Position numbers and translations under genes: made by a program. From Rhynchopus sp. YZ270_cl-10 (taxonomy: Eukaryota; Euglenozoa; Diplonemea; Diplonemida; Diplonemidae): DNA of 64,000 nt. The notes under the pieces were generated by a model. It saw only the letters and a program-made list of their open reading frames with translations. It searched no databases and was not told the origin of the DNA. Position 1 is the first letter of the stretch; every line of letters starts with the position of its first letter. This document shows positions 31,483 to 39,947 of the stretch, in pieces. The DNA lies in the NCBI GenBank assembly GCA_964035575.1, contig OZ037840.1:868001-932000 (forward strand), in the 5' to 3' direction.

Positions 31483-31832
31483 GTAGTACCTATAACTTTC
31501 TGGTACCCAGTCATTCTGGGAACCAGACACCCGGCGTCCAGGAACCTGGGTACCCAGGCAACATGATAATGAGAAGACACAAAATGCTACACGCAACAGA
31601 AAACAAGCTACACGTCACGAAAATAAGGATTTGACTGTGAAGAAAACTCTGGAAAAATGTAAGAAAATATCTTCATAACTTTTTTCCCCCTGGTAAAACT
31701 TTTTTTTCTTTTTTTTTTTTTTCATAACTTTTTTTCTCCGCTGCCTGCCGGGTTTTTCGAACACCAAAATAACGGTAACAGACCGAAAAAGTTACACTAC
31801 CCTTACAAAAATAGTGATTAGACAACTCGATT

Positions 31833-31985
31833 TTTGTCGCCTCATGAACTGAAGGAGGAAATAGAGAGAAATCATTTTGAACACACTTTGCGGTTCTGGG
31901 GAGGAACCGCGCTGCAAAGACACTCCTCACCAAACAGGTGGAGGTGTGTGCGTTTCACCACAACCTCTCCCATGGGTTTTCGAGA
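31833..31985 (+). repeat. Dispersed ~150-bp repeat R7 with a possible coding frame
   Basis: TGAAGGAGGAAATAGAGAGA, AACACACTTTGCGGTTCTGG and GTGCGTTTCACCACAACCTC, matched at 55,140-55,297. In the same frame both begin SHE(L/M)KEEIE and HFEHT, but then diverge by indels. Perhaps a fragment of an old exon carried by repeats. Confidence 0.65.
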
Positions 31986-32493
31986 AAAATTAAAAATGTC
32001 AAATCATAAATACGGTCAAAAGTCGCCCAACAACATCACATCAACAATTACATCAGGACAAGGGTTCCACATCACAGGATTTGTCACTCGGGACAATATT
32101 ATCTGAAATCAAAATAAAATTTTCTGGAAATTTAGTACTATTTTCCCCTTCGGCACCCCAAAGCTGCTTCGGGATACCTCAGGGGAAAATAGTTACTATA
32201 TTTACAGAAAAAATATACTATTCTTTATTACACAGCGCACACTATTTGAGTGAAGCTCAAAGCATGCACATAAAATGAATGGAATGTGATCCAAGACATA
32301 CTACAGTATCTCCCCTCCCCTCTTTTCCGAACACTCCTTGCTCTTTCTGCCTACACATGGCACACTTCCTCGTCTACCTGCTGCGTTGCACAGCACATTC
32401 GCTATTAACCTTTTGCCACTGCACATCCTGTTGCAGCAAGCCTCCCCACCACCCCACCTCTCTTCCCTTACAGATGCACAGTGGTTGCCAGAT

Positions 32494-34629
32494 ATGTACC
32501 AGAGTATGCTGCGCTGTTTGGAGCCAGCACTGACGCTTGATGGGCAGACGTCTGCGAACGAGCGGAAGAAGCGGACGCTGTTTTTTCTGTTCCACGTCAT
32601 GACGGGGCTTTTTACAGCACTGGACTTCCTGAGTAGCTTGGGAAAACGAAACGGCATTTCGCTCGCGGCGACAATCAATTTATTGCTTATCTCGGCAACT
32701 TGTGTGTGCAGTGTGCTGCTCAAGATCAAGATCCACGACTGCACTGCTGCCTTCGCCATTTTTGGCGTCTCCCTCACCATCTTCTGCTGGGACCTCAACT
32801 CTCGGGCACGTTTCGACAATGCGTGGCCATTGCTTGTCCTGTGTGTGGATATGCTGTTGGTCATGGAGCTGCCTGCACGCTACAGTGTTGGTCTTGTGGT
32901 GTTCACGTGTGTGTGGCTTCTGGTGTTGGCAGCGGAACAAAGCCTCAGGTTTGGCCTGTTTGACCTTCCCGGGCTTCTACCACAGGAGGGTGTCAATGGA
33001 CGCAAGGAGCTCGTCAGAAGAATAACTGACTGCACATCGCCGCCGTGCCCCGTGCCATTCCCACCTCCTATATTGTTCACTTCTCTTGCAGTGTTCGTCA
33101 TAGACTTCCTCGCAACACGAAGCTTCGCCTCGCAGGTGTTGAAGGAGCAGGCAGCAATGGAGAGAACGATCAGTGTGGTGCAGGAGATTGCGAGTCTGCT
33201 CGCCAAGTACGATGTGGAGGGTGTGGCGGAGATGCTGAAGGTGCAAAGGGACGAGCTCCCAGAGGAGATGCACGCAACACTGCAGAGGATGGAGGAGAAC
33301 CTGCGGAAGTACCGTCCCTACCTCCCCGCAGCGCTGTTTGAGGAGGAGGGTGGTGCGCCAAGCGCGTCTGTGCCGCCACCTGTGCTTGAGAACGATGTGG
33401 GAACGATTGTCTTTACAGACATCCGTTCGTCGACGTCGATCTGGGAGTGTGCGCCAGAAGGGATGTGTGCTGCGTTGAAGATCCACAACGCTGTGATGCG
33501 TGAGGTGATGCAGGTGTTTGGTGGGTACGAAGTGAAGACAATCGGCGACGCCTTCATGGTTGCCTTCGCATCAACAGCTGACGGTGTGAACTTTGGCCTG
33601 AAGGTGCAGGAGCGTCTTCGTGAAGCAAACTGGCCTGCGTCGCTGCTTGAGGAGGCACCGATCTGTGCTGAACAGGGACCACTTTGGGGTGGACTGACTG
33701 TGCGCATTGGTGTCAACAGTGGTCCTGTGACTGTGGAGCAGAACACACTGACGGGACGGACAGACTACTTCGGACACACTGTGAACGTTGCGTCACGTCT
33801 TGAGAGCACATGCACGCCAGGAGCTGTAGCAATACTTTCTGACCTGTGGACTTCTGTCTGTGGGTTGTGCACTGCTGTTGCTAGTGAGGCTGAAGCACTT
33901 GACTTGAAGGGTGTGTCACAGCCAATGCGTGTGCGTTGCTTGTGGCCTGCTTCACTTGCGGGGCGAGCACACAACCCTCTTGCTGATGTGGACATGTCTG
34001 CACACTCACTGACTGCGTCTATCAGGGGATACGGGATGTCAATTAACAATACCCTGATGTCAACACTACCGAGCTCAGCTGGGTCAGAGTGCGAATGTCC
34101 CATCCTTCGCGCACAGCTGGGTCGACAGGTGACCGGCACTGTCGGTGTTGTGGACATTGAAGTGGGTGACGAATCTGCCCTGAAAGCACTGCACACAATG
34201 AACGCAGGACTTGCAACACTCACGATTACACTGGACCAGAGCGGTGGGAGCCTGGTGACACTGCTTGGGAGCTGTGTGTGCGTTGGGTGGAACGTGACCC
34301 GTTCGGCACCTGCACACATGGAGAACGCAGTGCGGTTTGCACAACGGATGATGGCGAAGACTGCGTACTTCAAGGGTGCTGGTGTTGTGAGTGGTCCTGT
34401 GCAGCACGGGGACATTGGCAGCCACAAACAACGCTTTGTGACAGTGTTGGGGCACATTGTGCGACGGAGCTGGACGCTGTGTGAAGAAGCTGTGCGTGAG
34501 GGGGGCACATGCCTTTACGAACCCGACAGCACAACACTGCCGTCTGCACTTGAAGACACTCTTGTGCAACACAAGAGTGGTGGCTACAGAGTGGTTCAGG
34601 AGAGCAGGGACAGAGTGGAGTGCATTTGA
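32494..34629 (+). CDS. Membrane adenylate cyclase, copy 2
   Basis: 711 residues from ATG 32,494. An in-frame TTG upstream would add 52 residues, but the leader is read in different frames in copies 2/3 and 4 because of a 2-nt indel, so it is judged non-coding; a CCCTTACAG before the start could also be a splice acceptor. The domains are as in copy 1, with an intact C-terminus. The second domain (~550-690) has the cyclase fold pattern: VVDIEV, GGSLVTLLGSCVCVGWN, GVVSGPVQHGDIGS and TVLGHIVRRSWTLCEEA. There the second metal Asp is Ser (GS for GD) and the Asn/Arg pair is Arg/Thr, so it is a degenerate, probably regulatory, partner. This copy differs from copy 1 mainly in the first two membrane helices. 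Confidence 0.93.
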   Translation: MYQSMLRCLEPALTLDGQTSANERKKRTLFFLFHVMTGLFTALDFLSSLGKRNGISLAATINLLLISATCVCSVLLKIKIHDCTAAFAIFGVSLTIFCWDLNSRARFDNAWPLLVLCVDMLLVMELPARYSVGLVVFTCVWLLVLAAEQSLRFGLFDLPGLLPQEGVNGRKELVRRITDCTSPPCPVPFPPPILFTSLAVFVIDFLATRSFASQVLKEQAAMERTISVVQEIASLLAKYDVEGVAEMLKVQRDELPEEMHATLQRMEENLRKYRPYLPAALFEEEGGAPSASVPPPVLENDVGTIVFTDIRSSTSIWECAPEGMCAALKIHNAVMREVMQVFGGYEVKTIGDAFMVAFASTADGVNFGLKVQERLREANWPASLLEEAPICAEQGPLWGGLTVRIGVNSGPVTVEQNTLTGRTDYFGHTVNVASRLESTCTPGAVAILSDLWTSVCGLCTAVASEAEALDLKGVSQPMRVRCLWPASLAGRAHNPLADVDMSAHSLTASIRGYGMSINNTLMSTLPSSAGSECECPILRAQLGRQVTGTVGVVDIEVGDESALKALHTMNAGLATLTITLDQSGGSLVTLLGSCVCVGWNVTRSAPAHMENAVRFAQRMMAKTAYFKGAGVVSGPVQHGDIGSHKQRFVTVLGHIVRRSWTLCEEAVREGGTCLYEPDSTTLPSALEDTLVQHKSGGYRVVQESRDRVECI

Positions 34630-34944
34630 TGACAGTTGCAATATATCAGTTTGGTTTTGACTATGTTATTTGTCCTCTTTATTACACAGTGCACTATTGA
34701 GTGAAGCTCAAAGCATGCACATAAAATGAATGAAATGTGATCCAAGACATACTACAGTATCTCCCCTCCCCTCTTTTCCGAACACTCCTTGCTCTTTCTG
34801 CCTACACATGGCACACTTCCTCGTCTACCTGCTGCGTTGCACAGCACATTCGCTATTATCCTTTTGCCACTGCACATCCTGTTGCAGCAAGCCTCCCCAC
34901 CACCCCACCTCTCTTCCCTTACAGATGCACAGTGGTTGCCAGAT

Positions 34945-37074
34945 ATGTACCAGAGTATGCTGCGCTGTTTGGAGCCAGCACTGACGCTTGATGGGCAGAC
35001 GTCTGCGAACGAGCGGAAGAAGCGGACGCTGTTTTTTCTGTTCCACGTTATGGCATGGATTTTTACAGCACTGGACTTTCTAAGTAGCTTGGGCGAACGT
35101 TACGCTGCTTCGTCCGCAGCAACAGTCAATGTGTTGGTGATCTCAGCAGCATGTGTGTGCAGTGTGCTGCTCAAGATCAAGATCCACGACTGCACTGCTG
35201 CCTTCGCCATTTTTGGCGTCTCCCTCACCATCTTCTGCTGGGACCTCAACTCTCGGGCACGTCTCGAAAATGCGTGGCCATTGCTTGTCCTGTGTGTGGA
35301 TATGCTGTTGGTCATGGAGCTGCCTGCACGCTACAGTGTTGGTCTTGTGGTGTTCACGTGTGTGTGGCTTCTGGTGTTGGCAGCGGAACAAAGCCTTAGG
35401 TTTGGCCTGTTTGACCTTCCCGGGCTTCTACCACAGGAGGGTGTCAGTGGACGCAAACAGCGGATCAGAAGAATAACTGACTGCACATCGCCGCCGTGCC
35501 CCGTGCCATTCCCACCCCCTATATTTTTCACGTCTCTTGCAGTCTTCGTTATAGACTTCCTCGCAACACGAAGCTTCGCCTCGCAGGTGCTGAAGGAGCA
35601 GGCAGCAATGGAGAGAACGATCAGTGTGGTGCAGGAGATTGCGAGTCTGCTTGCCAAGTACGATGTGGAAGGTGTGGCGGAGATGCTGAAGGTGCAAAGG
35701 GACGAGCTCCCAGAGGAGATGCACGCAACACTGCAGAGGATGGAGGAGAACCTGCGGAAGTACCGTCCCTACCTCCCTGCAGCGCTGTTTGAGGAGGAGG
35801 GTGGTGCGCCAAGCGCGTCTGTGCCGCCACCTGTGCTTGAGAACGACGTGGGAACGATTGTCTTTACAGACATCCGTTCGTCGACGTCGATCTGGGAGTG
35901 TGCGCCAGAAGGGATGTGTGCTGCGCTGAAGATCCACAACGCTGTGCTGCGTGAGGTGATGCAGGTGTTTGGTGGGTACGAAGTGAAGACAATCGGCGAC
36001 GCCTTCATGGTTGCCTTCGCATCAACAGCTGACGGTGTGAACTTTGGCCTGAAGGTGCAGGAGCGTCTTCGTGAAGCAAACTGGCCTGCGTCGCTGCTTG
36101 AGGAGGCACCGATCTGTGCTGAACAGGGCTCACTTTGGGGTGGACTGACTGTGCGCATTGGTGTGAACAGTGGTCCTGTGACTGTGGAGCAGAACACACT
36201 GACGGGACGGACAGACTACTTTGGACACACGGTGAACGTTGCGTCACGTCTTGAGAGCACATGCACGCCAGGAGCTGTTGCTGTGCCCTCGGACCTGTGG
36301 ACTTCTGTCTGTGGGTTGTGCACTGCTGTTGCTGGTGAGGCTGAAGCACTTGACTTGAAGGGTGTGTCACAGCCAATGCGCGTGCGTTGCTTGTGGCCTG
36401 CTTCACTTGCGGGGCGAGCACACAACCCTCTTGCTGATGTGGACATGTCTGCACACTCAGTGGCCATGTCTGTCGGGGGATGCGGGATGTCAGTGAAGTC
36501 ACTGGGGTCATCACCACAGGGCTCATTGGGGTCAGAAAATTCTGCCATATTTCGACCACAACTGGGTCGTCAGGTGATCGGCACTGTCGGTGTTGTGGAC
36601 ATTGAAGTGGGTGACGAATCTGCCCTGAAAGCACTGCACACAATGAACGCAGGACTTGCAACACTCACGATTACCCTGGACCAGAGCGGTGGGAGCCTGG
36701 TGACGCTGCTTGGGAGCTGTGTGTGCGTTGGGTGGAACGTGACCCGTTCGGCACCTGCACACATGGAGAACGCAGTGCGGTTTGCACAACGGATGATGGC
36801 GAAGACTGCGTACTTCAAGGGTGCTGGTGTTGTGAGTGGTCCTGTGCAGCACGGGGACATTGGCAGCCACAAACAACGCTTTGTGACAGTGTTGGGGCAC
36901 ATTGTGCGACGGAGCTGGACGCTGTGTGAAGAAGCTGTGCGTGAGGGGGGCACATGCCTTTACGAACCCGACAGCACAACACTGCCGTCTGCACTTGAAG
37001 ACACTCTTGTGCAACACAAGAGTGGTGGCTACAGAGTGGTTCAGGAGAGCAGGGACAGAGTGGAGTGCATTTGA
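34945..37074 (+). CDS. Membrane adenylate cyclase, copy 3
   Basis: 709 residues from ATG 34,945. The 5' flank, including CATACTACAGTATCTCCC and the C/T-rich leader, is nearly identical to copy 2, which shows a recent whole-unit duplication. All catalytic residues of the first cyclase domain are kept. The linker before the degenerate domain is of a second type (HSVAMSVGGCGMSVK, then GSENSAIFRPQLGRQV), shared with copy 4 but not with copies 1 and 2 (HSLTASIRGYGMSINN). The first two membrane helices are again diverged (SLGERYAASSAATVNVLVIS), while the rest of the protein is almost unchanged. Confidence 0.93.
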   Translation: MYQSMLRCLEPALTLDGQTSANERKKRTLFFLFHVMAWIFTALDFLSSLGERYAASSAATVNVLVISAACVCSVLLKIKIHDCTAAFAIFGVSLTIFCWDLNSRARLENAWPLLVLCVDMLLVMELPARYSVGLVVFTCVWLLVLAAEQSLRFGLFDLPGLLPQEGVSGRKQRIRRITDCTSPPCPVPFPPPIFFTSLAVFVIDFLATRSFASQVLKEQAAMERTISVVQEIASLLAKYDVEGVAEMLKVQRDELPEEMHATLQRMEENLRKYRPYLPAALFEEEGGAPSASVPPPVLENDVGTIVFTDIRSSTSIWECAPEGMCAALKIHNAVLREVMQVFGGYEVKTIGDAFMVAFASTADGVNFGLKVQERLREANWPASLLEEAPICAEQGSLWGGLTVRIGVNSGPVTVEQNTLTGRTDYFGHTVNVASRLESTCTPGAVAVPSDLWTSVCGLCTAVAGEAEALDLKGVSQPMRVRCLWPASLAGRAHNPLADVDMSAHSVAMSVGGCGMSVKSLGSSPQGSLGSENSAIFRPQLGRQVIGTVGVVDIEVGDESALKALHTMNAGLATLTITLDQSGGSLVTLLGSCVCVGWNVTRSAPAHMENAVRFAQRMMAKTAYFKGAGVVSGPVQHGDIGSHKQRFVTVLGHIVRRSWTLCEEAVREGGTCLYEPDSTTLPSALEDTLVQHKSGGYRVVQESRDRVECI

Positions 37075-37378
37075 TGGACAGTTGCAATATGAGTTTGGTT
37101 TTGATTTTGTTATTTGTCCTCTTTATTACACAGTGCAATATTGAGTGAAGCTCAAAGCATGCACATAAAATGAATGAAATGAGATACCGCACGTTCATTT
37201 TTTTGCCTCTTTTCCGAACAGTCTTTGCTCTTTGTGCCTACACATGGCACACTTCCTCGCCTACCTGCTGTTGCACAGCACATTCGCTATTAACCTTTTG
37301 CCACTGCACATCCTGTTGCAGCAAGCCTCCCCACCACCCCACCTCTCTTCCCTTACAGATGCACAGTGGTTGCCAGAT

Positions 37379-39514
37379 ATGTACCAGAGTATGCTGCGCT
37401 GTTTGGAGCCAGCACTGACGCTTGATGGGCAGACGTCTGCGAACGAGCGGAAGAAGCGGACGCTGTTTTTGCAGATGTGCAGTGTTGGGGTGTTTTTGGT
37501 TCTCTGGTTCTTGGCGGCGTCCGCTCCGGTACTGCATGCGCGTATACTGACCTCGGTGGCCTGTATCATCAGTGTCTTCATCTTCACTATATCCATCTCG
37601 CTGGTACTTCTGAAGTACAGACTTAGTGACGTCTTCGTCGTTGCCATGGTGTACGGGGCGAGCCTATGCATACTGTGCTGGGACCTCAACTCGAGGACAA
37701 AGAGCAGCTCGTCCTGGCCGTTGCTTGTCATCTGTGTGGACTGCCTTCTTATCATGGAGCTGCCTGCACGCTACAGTGTTGGTCTCGTGGTTTTCACGTG
37801 CCTGTGGCTGCTGCTTACGGCGGTGGAGGAAAGCCTCAGGTTTGGCCTGTTTGAACTTCCGGGGCTTACACCACAAGAGGGCGCTTACAGTCGCAGAGAG
37901 TTTGCTCGAGAAATGGTTGAGTGTGCAACGCTGCCGTGCCCCGTGCGATTTCCCCCATCTCCCATGTTCATGTCCTTGTCAGTGTTCATCATAGACTTCC
38001 TCGCAACACGAAGCTTCGCCTCGCAGGTGCTGAAGGAGCAGGCAGCAATGGAGAGGACGATCAGTGTGGTGCAGGAGATTGCGAGTCTGCTTGCCAAGTA
38101 CGATGTGGAGGGTGTGGCGGAGATGCTGAAGGTGCAAAGGGACGAGCTCCCAGAGGAGATGCACGCAACACTGCGGAGGATGGAGGAGAACCTGCGGAAG
38201 TACCGTCCCTACCTCCCCGCAGCGCTGTTTGAGGAGGAGGGTGGTGCGCCAAGCGCGTCTGTGCCGCCACCTGTGCTTGAGAACGACGTGGGAACGATTG
38301 TCTTTACAGACATCCGTTCGTCGACATCGATCTGGGAGTGTGCGCCAGAAGGGATGCGTGCTGGGCTGAAGATCCACAACGCTGTGCTGCGTGAGGTGAT
38401 GCAGGTGTTTGGTGGGTACGAAGTGAAGACAATCGGCGACGCCTTCATGGTTGCCTTCGCATCAACAGCTGACGGTGTGAACTTTGGCCTGCAGGTGCAG
38501 GAGTATCTTCGTGAAGCAAACTGGCCTGCGTCGCTGCTTGAGGAGGCACCGATCTGTGCTGAACAGGGACCACTTTGGGGTGGACTGACTGTGCGCATTG
38601 GTGTCAACAGTGGTCCTGTGACTGTGGAGCAGAACACACTGACGGGACGGACAGACTACTTTGGACACACGGTGAACATTGCTGCACGTCTTGAGAGCAC
38701 ATGCACGCCAGGAGCTGTTGCTGTGCCTTGTGACCTGTGGACTTCTGTCTGTGGGTTGTGCACTGCTGTTGCTGGTGAGGCTGAAGCACTTGACTTGAAG
38801 GGTGTGTCACAGCCAATGCGTGTGCGTTGCTTGTGGCCTGCTTCACTTGCGGGGCGAGCACACAACCCTCTTGCTGATGTGGACATGTCTGCACACTCAG
38901 TGGCCATGTCTGTCGGGGGATGCGGGATGTCAGTGAAGTCACTGGGGTCATCACCACAGGGCTCATTGGGGTCAGAAAATTCTGCCATATTTCGACCACA
39001 ACTGGGTCGTCAGGTGACCGGCACTGTCGGTGTTGTGGACATTGAAGTGGGTGACGAATCTGCCCTGAAAGCACTGCACACAATGAACGCAGGACTTGCA
39101 ACACTCACGATTACCCTGGACCAGAGCGGTGGGAGCCTGGTGACACTGCTTGGGAGCTGTGTGTGCGTTGGGTGGAACGTGACCCGTTCGGCACCTGCAC
39201 ACATGGAGAACGCAGTGCGGTTTGCACAACGGATGATGGCGAAGACTGCGTACTTCAAGGGTGCTGGTGTTGTGAGTGGTCCTGTGCAGCACGGGGACAT
39301 TGGCAGCCACAAACAACGCTTTGTGACAGTGTTGGGGCACATTGTGCGACGGAGCTGGACGCTGTGTGAAGAAGCTGTGCGTGAGGGGGGCACATGCCTT
39401 TACGAACCCGACAGCACAACACTGCCGTCTGCACTTGAAGACACTCTTGTGCAACACAAGGGTGGTGGCTACAGAGTGGTTCAGGAGAGCAGGGACAGAG
39501 TGGAGTGCATTTGA
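37379..39514 (+). CDS. Membrane adenylate cyclase, copy 4 (divergent membrane region)
   Basis: 711 residues from ATG 37,379; an in-frame ATG at 37,244 exists only in this copy (MAHFLAYLLLHSTFAIN). The first ~25 residues and everything after LATRSFASQVLKEQ are nearly identical to the other copies, but residues ~30-240 are strongly diverged (LQMCSVGVFLVLWFLAA, LLKYRLSDVFVVAMVYG, SSSSWPLLVICVDCLL), with the same number of helices and islands of identity (CWDLNSR, MELPARYSVGLVVFTC, ESLRFGLF). The catalytic domain keeps all key residues, with VNIAARLES for VNVASRLES. This is likely an older paralogue whose catalytic half was overwritten by gene conversion, or one under diversifying selection for a different membrane input. 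Confidence 0.93.
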   Translation: MYQSMLRCLEPALTLDGQTSANERKKRTLFLQMCSVGVFLVLWFLAASAPVLHARILTSVACIISVFIFTISISLVLLKYRLSDVFVVAMVYGASLCILCWDLNSRTKSSSSWPLLVICVDCLLIMELPARYSVGLVVFTCLWLLLTAVEESLRFGLFELPGLTPQEGAYSRREFAREMVECATLPCPVRFPPSPMFMSLSVFIIDFLATRSFASQVLKEQAAMERTISVVQEIASLLAKYDVEGVAEMLKVQRDELPEEMHATLRRMEENLRKYRPYLPAALFEEEGGAPSASVPPPVLENDVGTIVFTDIRSSTSIWECAPEGMRAGLKIHNAVLREVMQVFGGYEVKTIGDAFMVAFASTADGVNFGLQVQEYLREANWPASLLEEAPICAEQGPLWGGLTVRIGVNSGPVTVEQNTLTGRTDYFGHTVNIAARLESTCTPGAVAVPCDLWTSVCGLCTAVAGEAEALDLKGVSQPMRVRCLWPASLAGRAHNPLADVDMSAHSVAMSVGGCGMSVKSLGSSPQGSLGSENSAIFRPQLGRQVTGTVGVVDIEVGDESALKALHTMNAGLATLTITLDQSGGSLVTLLGSCVCVGWNVTRSAPAHMENAVRFAQRMMAKTAYFKGAGVVSGPVQHGDIGSHKQRFVTVLGHIVRRSWTLCEEAVREGGTCLYEPDSTTLPSALEDTLVQHKGGGYRVVQESRDRVECI

Positions 39515-39947
39515 TGACAGTTGCAATATATCAGTTTGGTTTTGATTATGTTATTATGAATAATTGCACATTGTTGTATGGGCGAGACACGTACACTGAG
39601 GTGAACGACAGCACTGAACGTAATGTTCTCGCCTCTCGATATTTAACACTTGTTTGACAGGAATCTCTGTCTTGTGTAACACAGGCGCTGTGCTCCTCAC
39701 TTCTGTGTGACACAGACGCATTGTCTTGTATGGTGCACATTGATGATACACTTTTTGAAAAAAAATTACTACTCCTTTAGTTGCGGTCGAACCGGTGTAC
39801 AGGTTTTTACAGTAAGCACACGGCTGGTGTATTTTTTCAATTCAACTTCTTTAACTTTTCTTCTGGTTGTTCGCCGCAGGCTTTTGTTGGTACCTTTCAA
39901 ACCCGCGGTGTTACGTCATCTCTTCCATCTTCCCCCCTCCACCCCCC
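39515..39947. other. Intergenic region after the cyclase array
   Basis: The shared 3' flank (ACAGTTGCAATATATCAGTT) ends near 39,550. The rest is unique, without a gene, and ends in a C-run that adjoins the next transposon. Confidence 0.6.

Larger units (their letters stand above)
29781..32120. mobile_element. 2.3-kb inverted-repeat element between cyclase copies 1 and 2
   Basis: The ends TTTCAGATAATATTGTCCCT (from ~29,796) and GGGACAATATTATCTGAAA (~32,090-32,108) are inverted; ACAAATCCTGTG and CACAGGATTTGT extend them. Inside, a second inverted pair (GGTAGTGTAACTTTTTCAG near 30,090 and GAAAAAGTTACACTACCC near 31,784) flanks the 7-mer satellite. The insertion separates the trailing CAAAGCATGCACATAAAATG of copy 1 from the copy-2 flank, where the same word occurs again at ~32,258. 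No transposase is present. Confidence 0.65.

Noticed and set aside
30199..31634. Open frames of 390-465 codons on both strands
   Set aside because: Same artefact in the 7-mer TACACTG satellite.
32338..32493. 52-residue N-terminal extension of the cyclases from an upstream TTG
   Set aside because: A 2-nt indel shifts the leader frame between copies while the protein from MYQSM onwards is unchanged, so the leader is not coding.
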